Assembly (NCBI RefSeq): GCF_037975245.1
Contig: NC_092562.1
Span: forward strand, 10,643,001 to 10,707,000
Origin: Apostichopus japonicus
Taxonomy: Eukaryota > Echinodermata > Holothuroidea > Aspidochirotida > Stichopodidae
Length of the DNA: 64,000 nt
Reading direction: 5' to 3'
A program made the translations under genes and the position numbers. Below are positions 23,885 to 36,169 of the stretch, one piece after another (position 1 is the first letter of the stretch; each line of letters begins with the position of its first letter). Under the pieces are notes generated by a model. The model saw only the letters and a program-made list of their open reading frames with translations, did no database searches and was not told the origin of the DNA.

Positions 23885-23961
23885 CTTGATGTAACTGGCA
23901 TTGATATAGTCAGACCTAACATCACTACCATCTGTATCCAGCCTAACTCTTGAATGATCAT
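23885..23961 (-). CDS. Phosphatase D1 exon (YDHSRVRL / DYINASYI)
   Basis: It encodes Y-DHSRVRLDTDGSDVRS and DYINASYIK, both hallmark PTP motifs. The acceptor is ...TTTACCAAG and the donor GTAAT; phase 1-0. The upstream intron is short (329 bp). Confidence 0.95.
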
Positions 23962-24290
23962 CTTGGTAAAATAGTAGAATTAAATGGTAATCATAACAAC
24001 ATATGTGGAGTGCAGCAGTACATCCCTGCAAAGATTTTTATAACGATTCCAAAAGATCAACACCTTTCATCCTTATATTACTGTCATGCGCAAAGTTTTT
24101 GTCATTGGAAGGAAACTTCATTTTTTAAGTCTAATCTTTGGTATTCTTGGGAAAATTTTGATAGATGATTATGTAATTGCATCAAGAGAAAGAAAACATC
24201 ATGAACACTCTAGAAATGACAAACCTGTCACATAACCTGGTAACAAGAAATATAACTCCAATTGGAACAATATTATAATGTTAAACTTAC

Positions 24291-24378
24291 ATGGCAATAG
24301 AACCTTGAAGAAATTCTTTGGTTTATTCTGCAACTTGATAGCTACAGTCCAAGGGTGTTGCTGTCCTGTTTTGAGAGC
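24291..24378 (-). CDS. Phosphatase D1 exon (phosphotyrosine loop)
   Basis: It encodes ALKTGQQHPWTVAIKL, then NKPKNFFKVLLP, and ends with the first base of Tyr. This is the NxxKNRYxxILPYD region of PTP domains, but the usual R-Y of KNRY is F-F here. That removes the Tyr that normally stacks on phosphotyrosine. The donor is GTAAGT; phase 0-1. Confidence 0.92.
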
Positions 24379-25835
24379 CTGATGCGAGAAAACAAAAGAA
24401 GTTTGATTTCTAAAGCAATCAAAAGAACAAGGATATGAAACTAAAGTAATCAAGAAGACACGATGATCAGAAACCAGCTACAGTGTTCCTCTCTTGCTTC
24501 CAACCCAGTTAAGTATGACACTAATATGTAGTGAAATACACTTTATAAAGTCTTCATGGTACCAAACAGAAAGCAATATAACATTGATTTGACTTGATCA
24601 CTAAAGAAACTGGTGAACACGATGCCTTACAACCTCGTAATCTGCTAGGTAAACCAACAACAACTTTTAACAGTCTGTTCTGTTAAATTTAGTCACTTCA
24701 AACTAAACATTGTTTACATATTAATCTTCAGGTTTAACTTTCCATTACTAACTCTGATCATCAGCTGGTTACATTAACTACACAATAATATAGATCATCT
24801 AATAAAACTCAGTTCATTTTATATATTATTTCCGATATTCACCACCGGAATATATTAACTATTGCTATATAAGTAAACTTGTACAATTGCTCATAGTATC
24901 TGTTAACATATTTGTACCAAACACAAGACATTTTAGTACTACTACTAAAGAGAGTGAACAAATATAACCATTATTAATCTCATCCACATACAACATGTAA
25001 GGTGTGCCTAAACAATCACAATGTAACCGTTTGAAAATCTTCAAGTTGCAGCACTTTGCCTAGTCATAATAATTCTTAAAAATTCTTTTCATAACAATTT
25101 CAAAATTACTTCGTAATCCTTCAAATAATTTCCACTATCAATTCTTTTGTTAAAAAAAATGCTGAGGAACCCACAATGAGTTAAGCAAAAAGGTCCCAGC
25201 GTCCACTTGCCACCGAAACAGGATAAACTTTTTCACTAAAATACTTTAATACAGAAAGTAGTTTTACCTTTTACTTCACATGCACTAGCACTAACATATT
25301 ACCAATGCATCTTTCTATACACGGTTGTGTGTATGACTCATGAAAGGTCCTACTGACAAACTGAAATAATTCAGATTTTGATGTGGGAAGGGTACATACA
25401 TGAGAAAGTAACACTATCGTAAGATCTTGATATTTTAGGGCTAGAGTATTTCTGGATTGTTCCTCTAGAACTATTTAATATTCACTATCATCAGTTACAC
25501 CTGAAATTAATTTTAGGTCTATTGTTTGGTAGATCTATTCTAAACCGTTTTATGTTTACAACAAAGATTCTAAGTAATATTCCTCATAGTAAAGGATAAC
25601 ACTACAAACAATTTAGTTATTGTGAAAAACTACAAATCTTTTCAGTTCCGATGAAAGGACTTGTACACTGCATGTACACAGTACTGGTCCTAGCTAGAGG
25701 TGGGCTTAGTCTGGTGCTGCATGATTGTATTCATATAGTTTGGTAGTAACATTGAGGTAAGGAGTTCCTGAAGTAAGTTAAAATGATACCAGAAAGATTT
25801 GAAGCTGGGTAAAAAAATACAATATTACTGCTCAC
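24379..25835. other. RPTP intron
   Basis: Holds the juxtamembrane exon relic at 25421-25565; nothing else recognised. Confidence 0.5.
25421..25565 (-). pseudogene. Decayed copy of the juxtamembrane exon 2 start
   Basis: About 145 bp clearly matches 26195-26345: the first ~80 coding bases of juxtamembrane exon 2 plus its upstream intron. The relic reads GVTDDSEY-stop-IVLEEQSRNT, so it is not usable. It lies in the next intron downstream (24379-25835). Confidence 0.8.
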
Positions 25836-26275
25836 CGTATACTGTTGGACAATTTCACTAATGACCTTTGACCTTTCTCTACCCATGAAAGTCTTATACT
25901 CAATAATTTTCATAGGTCTTGGTGTTATTGGTTTGCTAGCTCCGAGAGTGTTAATATAAACTCCTGTGTATTCCTCAAACATCTCAGGGACTTCTGTATC
26001 ATCTTCACTTTGCAGGTCTGGCTGAGGAACGCTTGGTAATTTACGAACATCTGGTTCTCCAAGGTTGACATCCTCATACTGGTAGTCGGTCTGTTTCTTA
26101 ATGCCCTGACGAGGCATGGGCTTGGGTGCTGCATCAGCTGTTTCAAAGATGGTTCTCTCATACCTTGATACTTGTGTGGAAGCTTCTTTGTCTGTGAGAT
26201 CTTGATATTCTGGGGCTGGAGTATTTCTAGATTGTTCCTCTAGAGCTATGTAATCTTCAGGATCATCAGTGACTC
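25836..26275 (-). CDS. Juxtamembrane exon 2 of RPTP and start of D1
   Basis: It encodes about 147 residues starting GVTDDPEDYIALEE. It is acidic and proline-rich with many tyrosines: EDYIAL, PEYQDL, DYQYEDV, EEYTGVYINTLG. It ends ...FMGRERSKVISEIVQQYT, leading into the N-terminal helix region of the first phosphatase domain. The phase 1 acceptor is ...TTAATTCCAG|GA; the donor is GTGAGC, phase 0. The open frame continues upstream of the acceptor to an ATG at 26297, but phase and the previous exon favour the acceptor at 26276. Confidence 0.83.
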
Positions 26276-26687
26276 CTGGAATTAATTTCAGGTCCATTGT
26301 TTGGTTGGAGATCTACTATAGTCTAAGAACATTTCATGTTTACAAACAAGCTTGTAATTTATTACTCATAACCTTATAGTGCAGTGCATTAAAATGATTT
26401 CCTTACCAATGAAAGAAAAATTAACCTTGTGGTTTAATTTGAAATCAATATATAATAATAGAATATTTCAAATATGACACTCATTATAGTAAGGTCCAAA
26501 ATGATAACTACAAGGACTTAAAATATCAAATCATTTATAAAAAAGGTCCAATTAACAGACACTCAAGATTTTATTGGTATTCATAGGTGAAGGGAGAACT
26601 CAAAAATATTATTTACAGTAGTGTTAACATGTTTGAAGCGATAAAGTGGTTTAAGATGCTAGCTGAACAAACAAGTAACATACTCAC

Positions 26688-26755
26688 CAGCATTAACATA
26701 ATCAACATCGTGTACATCTACTGGTTTAGACTCAGTCGCAGGCTTTCTCCAGATT
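26688..26755 (-). CDS. Juxtamembrane exon 1 of RPTP
   Basis: It encodes R-IWRKPATESKPVDVHDVDYVNA. Its basic-aromatic start sits just inside the membrane. The motif Y-V-N fits the Grb2-type SH2 consensus YxN. The acceptor is ...GAACAG and the donor GTGAGT; phase 2-1. Confidence 0.85.
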
Positions 26756-27406
26756 CTGTTCATATCATTGTTAGATATATTGAAAAAAAAACCCAGATTG
26801 TCCAACAATTGCATTAAATGAAAACTATGAAGGATTAGGGAGATTTATTTATATAATCTCCTTCTTTTGATAGGAAGAGGATAGACCTAGGCAGCTTTTT
26901 CTTGTATTCTGAATAGGAACTAACAAAGGACATACATGCAGGGAGGTCCCTTATTCAGCAAAAGAAAGCAGAGGTGTTTCTTTCCCTGGCATGTCCACTA
27001 GCATGATATCAAAATGGAGGAAAAATTATCAACCCAAAGGTCTATGAACTTTCATTAGAAGTTTGTGGACAACTATTTAGGTTAAATACGACCCCCACCC
27101 TTCCCCAATCTTCCTATAAAACATATGATGCTGATCTTTCAGGTTTGCTTCAATTATTTTATTAGAACTATTTGATATCTATGCATGTAATGAGAGGTCA
27201 TGCTAGACTGTGCACTGAATTGCCAGACTATCTGAATTTATGCCAAATCTCCCACCATCCTTGGTCCCTCCCAGCCAGTTCACAGTCCCACCCCAACCAT
27301 TGTTCAAAGCCCAGTAATCCACTTCAGATCAATCAGGGAAGCGATCAGGCAGTTCATATTCAGCTCTAGTACCAAACTTAATAATACAATCAGATGGCCA
27401 CCTTAC

Positions 27407-27497
27407 CGCTTGATTATCAACACCAACAGAATAATGATGAGCAGGACTGGAATCACCAAGGCAACTATATAAACAAGTGAGGAAGACGGCTCCATCT
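27407..27497 (-). CDS. Transmembrane exon of RPTP
   Basis: It encodes EMEPSS, then a hydrophobic stretch of about 24 residues (SSLVYIVALVIPVLLI and on through LLVLII), then K-R as a stop-transfer. Phase 1 in matches the EGF exons; the donor after CG is GTAAGG, phase 2 out. It is a single-pass type I membrane anchor. The acceptor is taken as ...TTCAAG because a site two bases later would put the helix out of frame. Confidence 0.88.
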
Positions 27498-27594
27498 CTT
27501 GAATGAAAAGTTAAATAAACACAACTGTTTAAAGGATGACAAATTGATCATGTTTATGTACCATTTTTTTTCTTCCATAAGTGTGGTTAATGGA

Positions 27595-30500
27595 TGTTGC
27601 AAAATACTCTTTGAATTAAACGAGTAATAGCTAGAAAAAGCAATATAAAGGATGATAAAGATATAGCGAGCGACTACCACAGATAGAACTGGTTAGACTT
27701 GTCAAAACACGCTACAAATGAAACAAGTAATAGCTATAAATAGCTATATAGAGAATGAAAAAGATATAGCTAGGGACGACCACAAACCGGACTGATAAGA
27801 CTTGTCAAACCTCTCTACAGATCAAACAGGTATTAGCTCGAAATAGCTATAAAGAGGATGAAAAAGACAAACTTAGGGAATGCAAAAACCGGACTGATAA
27901 GACTTGTCGAAAAACTCTACAAATGAGACAAGTAATAGCTAGACATAGCGCTATAGAGGATGATAAGATATGACTAGGGAGTACCACAGACATGACTAAT
28001 TAAACTTGTCAAAACACTCTACAAAGCAAACAACTAATAGCTAGAAATAGCTATATAGAGCATGATGAAGACATAGCGAGGGAGTACCACAGACATAACA
28101 GATAAGACTTGTCAAAACACGCTACAAATCAAACAACTAATAGCTAGAAATAGCTCAACAGAGAATGATACAGATATAACTAAGGAGTACCACATACATG
28201 ACTGATTAGACTTGTCAAAACACTCTACAAATGAAACAAGTAATATCTATAAATAGCTATATAGAGAATAAAAAAGATATAGCTAGGGACGACCACCAAC
28301 CGGACTGATTAGACTTGTCGAAAAACTCTACAAATGAGACAAGTAATAGCTAGACATAGCTCTATTATAGAGGATGATAAAGATATGACTAGGGAGTACC
28401 ACAGACATGACTAATTAGACTTGTCAAAACACTCTACAAAGCAAACAACCAATAGCTATAAATAGCTACATAGACAATGATAAAGAAATAGCTAGGGAGT
28501 ACCACAGACATGACTGATTAGACTTGCAAAAACATGCTACAAATGAATCAAGTAATATCTATAAATAGCAATATAGAGAATAAAAAAGATATAGCTAGGG
28601 ACGACCACAAACCGGACTGATTAGACTTGTCGAAAAACTCTACAAATGAGACAAGTAATACCTAGACATAGCTTTATAGAGAATGATAAAGATATGACTA
28701 GGGAGTACCACAGACATGACTAATAAGACTTGTCAAAACACTCTACAAAGCAAACAACCAATAGCTATAAATAGCTACATAGACAATGATAAAGAAATAG
28801 CTAGGGAGTACCACAGACATGACTGATTAGACTTGCAAAAACATGCTACAAATGAATCAAGTAATATCTATAAATAGCAATATAGAGAATAAAAAAGATA
28901 AAGCCAGGGACGACCACAAACCGGACTGATTAGACTTGTCGAAACACTCTACAAATGAGACAAGTAATACCTAGACATAGCTTTATAGAGGATGATAAAG
29001 ATATGACTAGGGAGTACCACAGACATGACTAATAAGACTTGTCAAAACACGCTACAATTGGAACAAGTAATAGCTAGAAATAGCGCTATAGAAGATGATA
29101 ACAATATAAATAGGGAGTACCGCAGACATGACTGATTAGACTTGTTAAAACTCTCTACAAATAAAACAAGTAATAGCTAGAAATAGCTCTATAGAGGATG
29201 ATAAAGATATGACTAGGGAGTACCACAGACATGACTAATAAGACTTGTCAAAACACTCTACAAAGCAAACAACCAATAGCTATAAATAGCTACATAGACA
29301 ATGATAAAGAAATAGCTAGGGAGTACCACAGACATGACTGATTAGACTTGCAAAAACATGCTACAAATGAATCAAGTAATATCTATAAATAGCAATATAG
29401 AGAATAAAAAAGATATAGCTAGAGACGACCACAAACCGGACTGATTAGACTTGTCGAAACACTCTACAAATGAGACAAGTAATACCTAGACATAGCTTTA
29501 TAGAGAATGATAAAGATATGACTAGGGAGTACCACAGACATGACTAATAAGACTTGTCACAACACTCTACACAGCAAACAACTAATAGCTAGAAATAGCT
29601 ACATAGACAATGATAAAGAAATAGCTAGTGAGTACCGCAGACATGACTGATTAGACTTGTCAAAACACGCTACAAATCAAACAACTAATAGCTAGAAATA
29701 GCTCTATAGAGGATGATAAAGATATATGTAGGGATTGCCACATTCATGACTAATTAGACTTTCAATACACTCAACAAATGAAACAAGTAATATCTATAAA
29801 TAGCTCTATAGAGAATGAAAAATATACAGAAAGGGACGACCACAAACCGGACTGATTAGACTTGTCAAAACTCTCTACAGATCAAACAAGTAATGGCTCG
29901 AAATAGCTATATAGAGGATGATAAAGATATGACTAGGGAGTACCACAGACAGGACTAATTAGACTTGTCAAAACACTCTAAAAATGACACAAGTAATAGC
30001 TAGAAATAGCTATATAGAGAATGATAAAGATATAGTTAGGGACTACCACAAACCGGACTGATTAGACTTGTCAAAACTCTCTACAAATAAAACAAGCAAT
30101 AGCTAGAAATATATAGAAAATGATAAAGAAATAGCAATGGAGTACCACAGACATGACTGATAAGACTTGTCAAAACACGCTACAATTGGAACAAGTAATA
30201 GCTAGAAATAGCGCTATAGAAGATGATAACAATATAAATAGGGAGTACCGCAGACATGACTGATTAGACTTGTTAAAACTCTCTACAAATAAAACAAGTA
30301 ATAGCTAGAAATAGCTCTATAGAGGATGATAAAGATATGACTAGGGAGTACCACAGACATGACTAATAAGACTTGTCAAAACACTCTACAAAGCAAACAA
30401 CCAATAGCTATAAATAGCTACATAGACAATGATAAAGAAATAGCTAGGGAGTACCACAGACATGACTGATTAGACTTGCAAAAACATGCTACAAATGAAT

Positions 30501-33015
30501 CAAGTAATATCTATAAATAGCAATATAGAGAATAAAAAAGATATAGCTAGAGACGACCACAAACCGGACTGATTAGACTTGTCGAAAAACTCTACAAATG
30601 AGACAAGTAATACCTAGACATAGCTTTATAGAGAATGATAAAGATATGACTAGGGAGTACCACAGACATGACTAATAAGACTTGTCACAACACTCTACAC
30701 AGCAAACAACTAATAGCTAGAAATAGCTACATAGACAATGATAAAGAAATAGCTAGTGAGTACCGCAGACATGACTGATTAGACTTGTCAAAACACGCTA
30801 GAAATCAAACAACTAATAGCTAGAAATAGCTCTATAGAGGATGATAAAGATATATGTAGGGATTGCCACATTCATGACTAATTAGACTTTCAATACACTC
30901 AACAAATGAAACAAGTAATATCTATAAATAGCTCTATAGAGAATGAAAAATATACAGAAAGGGACGACCACAAACCGGACTGATTAGACTTGTCAAAACT
31001 CTCTACAGATCAAACAAGTAATGGCTCGAAATAGCTATAAAGAGGATGATAACGATAAAACTACGGAGTACCACAGACATGACTGATTAGACTTGTCAAA
31101 ACACTACAAATCTAACAAGTAATAGCTATAAATAGCTTTATAGAGGATGATAAAGATATAGCGAGATAGTACCACAAACAGGACTGATTAGACTTTTCAA
31201 AACACTTTACAATGAAACAAGTTATAGCTAAAAATAGCTTTATAGAGAATGATAAAGATATAGTGAGGGAGTACCACAGACATGACTGATTAGACTTGTC
31301 AAAACACGATACAAATCAAACAAGTTATAGCTAGTAATAGCTCTATCGAGGATGATAAAGATAAAACTAGGGAGTACCACAGACATGACTGATTAGACTT
31401 GTAAAAACACTACAAATCTAACAAGTAATAGCTAGAAATAGCTAAATAGAGGATGATAAAGATAAAGCGAGGTAGTACCACAAAAAGGACTAATTAGACT
31501 TTTAAAACACTTTACAATGAAACAAGTTATAGCTAAAAAATAGCTATATAAAGAATGATGAAGATATAGCGAGGGAGTACCACAGACAGGATAAGTTCGA
31601 CTTGTCAAAACACGCTACAAATCAAACAACTAATAACTAAAAATAGCTCTATCGAGGATGATAAAGATATCAGGACTGATAAGACTTGTCAAAACACTCT
31701 CAAATGAAACAAGTTATAGCTAGAAATAGCTATACATATAATGATAAAGATATAGCGACGGGGTACCAAAGACAGGATTAATTAGACTTGTCCAAACAAT
31801 TTACTAATGAGACAAGTAATAGCTAGAAATAGCTCCATAGAGGATGATAAAGATAAAGTTAGGGACTACCACAGACAGAACTGATGATACTTTTCAAAAC
31901 ACGATACAAATCAAACAACTAAAAGCTAGACATAGCTGTATAGAGGATGATTAACTAGGGAGTACCACATACATGACTAATTAGACTTTTCAAAACAGTT
32001 TAAAATGAAACAAGTTATAGCTAGAAATAGTTATATAGAGAATGAAGAAGATATAGGGAGGGAGTACCACAGACAGGATTAGTTTGACTTGTCAAAACAC
32101 GCTACAAATGAGACAAGTAAAAGCTAGAAATAACTATATAGAGAATGATAAAGATATAGTTAGGGACTACCACAAACAGGATTAATTAAACTTGTCAAAA
32201 CTCTCTACAAATAAAACAAGTAATAGCTAGAAATAGCTATATAGAGAATGATAAAGAAATAGCTATGGAGTACCACAGACATGACTGATTAGACTTGTCA
32301 AACCACGCAAAAAGTGGAACAAGTAATAGCTAGGAATAGCTCTATAGAGGATGACAAAGATAAAACTACGGAGTACCACAGACATGACTGATTAGACTTG
32401 TTAAAACTCTCTACAAATAAAACAGGTAATAGCTAGAAATAGCTATATAGAGGATGATAAAGATATGACTAGGGAGTACCACAGACAGGACTAATTAGAC
32501 TTGTCAAAACACTCTAAAAATGACACAAGTAATAGCTAGAAATAGCTATATAGAGAATGATAAAGATATAGTTAGGGACTACCACAAACCGGACTGATTA
32601 GACTTGTCAAAACTCTCTACAAATAAAACAAGCAATAGCTAGAAATATATAGAAAATGATAAAGAAAAAGCAATGGAGTACCACAGACATGACTGATTAG
32701 ACTTGTCAAAACACGCTATAATTGGAACAAGGAATAGCTAGAAATAGCGCTATAGAAGATGATAACAATATAAATAGGGAGTACCGCAGACATGACTGAT
32801 TAGACTTGTTAAAACTCTCTACAAATAAAACAGGTAATAGCTAGAAATAGCTCTATAGAGGATGATAAAGATATGACTAGGGAGTATCACAGACAGGACT
32901 AATTAGACTTGTCAAAACACACTACAAATGGAACAAGTAATAGTTAGAAATAGCTATAAAGAGGATGATAAAGATAAAACTAGTGGATACCACAGACAGG
33001 ATTGATTAGACTGAA
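27595..33015. repeat. ~103-bp satellite-like array, about 50 units
   Basis: The unit includes AGGGAGTACCACAGACATGA, ATTAGACTTGTCAAAACAC, CAAGTAATAGCTAGAAATAG and ATAGAGGATGATAAAGATAT. Spacing is 103 bp where measured (28598, 28701, 28804). A block at 29047-29905 recurs nearly unchanged at 30175-31033 (offset 1,128 bp, about 11 units). Each unit has a TAGCTA-GAAA-TAGCTA inverted repeat. The array fills the intron between the last EGF exon and the membrane exon and has no coding frame. Confidence 0.95.
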
Positions 33016-33274
33016 GAAAACTTCACTTGCAAGCAATGGAAACCTAACTTTTTCAGAGGGCGGCACACGGTTTTAAGCGAGTCTTCAATGCCTTTAAGTC
33101 ATTGGAAACTCACGACACTATCATTGGATACTTACGACACTATCATTTGATACTTAAGACACTTCATTACTTATATCAAAATTAGTTCGTTGATACCATA
33201 TTTCAGTGAAGTGCTTCACGTCAAAATAACCAGAATAATTATGATATAACAGAACACTTGAAAATCAAACTTAC

Positions 33275-33400
33275 CTTGGCAGGTGGCACCATTTCCTTGG
33301 TAACCAGCATTACACATACACATAAAGCTACCCTCTGTGTCAATACATGCTGCATTAGCATCACAATTGTTGAGTTCTACATTTTCACATTCATTCACAT
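33275..33400 (-). CDS. Calcium-binding EGF exon 15 of RPTP (membrane-proximal)
   Basis: It begins (D/N)-V-N-E-C, with core IDTEGSFMCMCNAGY and six cysteines. The donor is GTAAG and the acceptor ...TTGATAG; phase 1-1. It is the last extracellular exon before the long minisatellite intron and the membrane exon. Confidence 0.92.
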
Positions 33401-33554
33401 CTATCAAAGACAGATAAAAACAAGTCAATATCAATCTTTGTTCCATTATCTAAATTGCAACAGAAAAATGAATAATACTGACGCCTTTGCAACCACTCAG
33501 AAATTCACTTTTTTTGACATTGTAATAAATAGGATCGAGAATGCTTTGTTTGGT

Positions 33555-33655
33555 TTTATTATCATACACATAAAGCTATACCGTCTGTGTTAGTAAATGC
33601 TGCTCTAGCATCACAATAAATAAATTACCGCACTACCCGCATTCATCCATATTTA
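33555..33655 (-). pseudogene. Decayed EGF exon relic between EGF exons 14 and 15
   Basis: The minus strand reads NMDEC, then broken sequence, then DARAAFTNTDGIALCV followed by stops. This aligns to the NANAACTNTEGSFMC part of exon 14. A cysteine has become Phe, there is a frame break after NMDEC, and no usable donor remains. It looks like the third copy of the exon 14/15 tandem duplication. Confidence 0.75.
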
Positions 33656-33719
33656 TGTAAAGAAGACAATTAGGAGCAAAGTTAGAAATGGTTTGCAGTA
33701 ACAAAACAAAAGAGAAATT

Positions 33720-33990
33720 TATTTTGATTGACCTTTTGACCTCAAGGATCACCTCTGTTAATCTGTAGAGCCCTTCATTCACTACTCAAGAATGTAGCAT
33801 TCATGTACTTGCTAAGGTTGACCTACACATTAATATTCATCCAAACTCAACTCTTTTCAAACTTTGACCTCTACTGGCATAACATGACATGAGTTCAACA
33901 ACCACATCCTTGATGTGTATAAAGCAAGGTAACACACGTACACATGCACATACACACAAGCACATCATCACACCAGGATGGCAAACACTC
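33720..33990. repeat. Relic of an interspersed repeat
   Basis: TTGACCTTTTGACCTC, then CACATACACACAAGCAC, CATCATCACACC and AAGGTAATTAGGTATC resemble a diverged form of the repeat ending at 8760. Confidence 0.4.
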
Positions 33991-34064
33991 CTTCCTTAAG
34001 GTAATTAGGTATCAAAACTGAACACGATATGTTCAATTTCAGAATAACTGGTAGCGTAACTTAC

Positions 34065-34190
34065 TTTGGCAGGTGGCACCATTTCCTTGGTAACCATCAT
34101 TACACGTACACATAAAGCTACCTTCTGTGTTAGTACATGCTGCATTAGCATTACAATTGAAGAGTCCTGCAATATTGCATTCATTCACAT
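34065..34190 (-). CDS. Calcium-binding EGF exon 14 of RPTP
   Basis: It begins D-V-N-E-C, with core TNTEGSFMCTCNDGY and six cysteines. The donor is A|GTAAGT rather than G|GT, so the junction codon with the next exon becomes AAT (Asn) instead of Asp, still a calcium ligand type. It is very similar to exon 15, 790 bp away; the flanking intron is also shared, so this is a recent tandem duplication. Confidence 0.92.
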
Positions 34191-34717
34191 CTATGGAAGA
34201 CAGAAAACAACAAGTCAATATCAATCATTGTTCTATTATCTAAATTGCAATATAAAAGTGAATAAAACTGAAACCTTTGCAATCACTATTCACTTTTATG
34301 AGACTGCAATGAAAAGGACAAAGCTTAGTTTCATTTTATTCTCACCAAGGTGATTTCGCTGCATGTGAGCTGGTGCCTATTGGCTTAGGTTGACACCTAG
34401 ATACTAACATCTTTAACATTCATGAAATTTATCAACACAAACGTTTCTCCTCGGACATTCTTCTCTCTGTTACATTGCTAAAAGCTATGTTCTTAATTCC
34501 TTGTTTTTAATTCACAAATGTCTTTTTTCACGCTTCTCTGCATGTGAGCTGCCTCCTGCATCACAGGGCTATCCTAAAAGATATGCACATCATTTAAGAT
34601 GGGCATTCAAATGGATTTCCTTTGTTTTAAGAGCCACTGACAGAGACCTAAGTATCTCCAATAATCGTAATAAAAACAATATATTTATTCATGAATTCAC
34701 ACAACCATTTACATTAC

Positions 34718-34843
34718 CCTGACATACACCATTGACATCTGCTGAAAATTCAGGATTGCAGTTACACCCAAAACTTCCCATTGTATTTTCACAGGTTGAC
34801 TGTCCTTGACAGTTGTGTGTGTTTAGAATACACTCATTGATAT
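34718..34843 (-). CDS. Calcium-binding EGF exon 13 of RPTP
   Basis: It begins D-I-N-E-C, with core ENTMGSFGCNCNPEF and six cysteines. The donor is GTAATG and the acceptor ...GTTTTAG; phase 1-1. A 48-bp tandem array starts about 65 bp upstream of its acceptor. Confidence 0.9.
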
Positions 34844-34904
34844 CTAAAACATAAAATATGCTAAGTTAATTAAACATTCCTTTTCTCTGAATTCAAGCAA
34901 TTGA

Positions 34905-35262
34905 AATGACCAACTGTTCACTTTCACAACCCTGGTGACTTCCATAGAGATGACATACTTACTGTTCACTTTCACAACCCTGGTGACTTCCATAGAGATG
35001 ACATACTTACTGTTCACTTTCACAACCCTGGTGACTTCTATAGAGATGACATGCCACCTGTTCACTATGACAACCCTAGTGACTTCCATATAGATGACAT
35101 ACCAACTGTTCACTTTCACAACCTTGGCGACTTCTAGAGATGACATACCAACTGTTCACTTTCACAACCCTGGTGACTTCTATAGAGATGACATACCACC
35201 TGCTCACTATGACAACCCTGGTGACTTCTATAGAGATGACATACCAACTGTTCACATACCAA
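34905..35262. repeat. 48-bp tandem array, about seven copies
   Basis: The unit is ACTGTTCACTTTCACAACC, then CTGGTGACTTC, then ATAGAGATGACATAC. Unit spacing is 48 bp (34913, 34961, 35009). As 48 is a multiple of three it makes long false reading frames (MEVTRVVKVNSKYVIS repeated). Confidence 0.93.
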
Positions 35263-36169
35263 ACTGTGTATTGAGAATGTTTCATACAAGCACTGTACTC
35301 ACATAATGAAGCCCACGTATAAAAAGAACACCAAGATTTGAATATGAACAAATCATTGCAGATAGCAATGATTCATTCATCTTTACTCCAGCATAAATTT
35401 ACAGAAAATTTATAAATAATAAAAAAAAAAAAATAATGAACATCAAGAATACAGGTTAAGACTTATAAATGTTTAAGAGATGAAAAACAAGAAACCATAA
35501 ATGTAGTGAAATGTATTTTGCGTGTTTTCATATTGTTGTCTGTTACATAACATTTGGTAACTTTGTTTGACCGTACCTCAAATTGTTCAGATTCAGCTTC
35601 ATAATTATTTGCTCATGTTTGAACGAGGACCTTGCGTGATTGGCTTGTTGAACCCTCGTGATTTGTGTTACGTAATAAGTCCTTTTCAATGTCCTTTGAT
35701 ATATATTGGACACACACGGAAAAGGGACCACTGGCATTGGTTGCGTTAAGCCAGAATACGTCATTTATACTTAAGATCTGAGATCCGAAACAGCCATGGA
35801 AAGTAATGTCACGTAATGCAGTTCGTAATAGTGGTCGCTGGAAGTTCTCGACATTAAAGGGCTAAAGAGGTATTTTGGTGTTTATATATTATAAGTTAAA
35901 TGCTTCCTTCATGTGTATTTGCTGGTCCATGTTTGTGCAATAGTGAAATTTGTGTAGTTTTATTTATGCCAAAAAACAAATTATTAAAATGTTGTATTTA
36001 GTACTGTAAGTTTTCTATTTTTGTATTTTCGATAGTTTTACGGAGTTATGGAGTCATATACGAATGCGAAGAAATAAATTGCGGTGACTTTACTCTTGTT
36101 TGAAACCGTCCATCATTTTTCGTCTTGCCACGACCGGTATAATAAAATTTGCTACAATAGTTATCGAAA
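35263..36169. other. RPTP intron, nothing recognised
   Basis: Unique-looking AT-rich sequence with no gene motif I trust. Confidence 0.45.

Noticed and set aside
26276-26297. Translation start at the ATG of 26297
   Set aside because: The open frame extends there, but the phase and the upstream membrane exon indicate that this is intron before the acceptor at 26276.
34844-35351. Repeated 16-residue ORF (MEVTRVVKVNSKYVIS)
   Set aside because: The 48-bp repeat is a multiple of three, so it stays open by chance; it lies in an intron.
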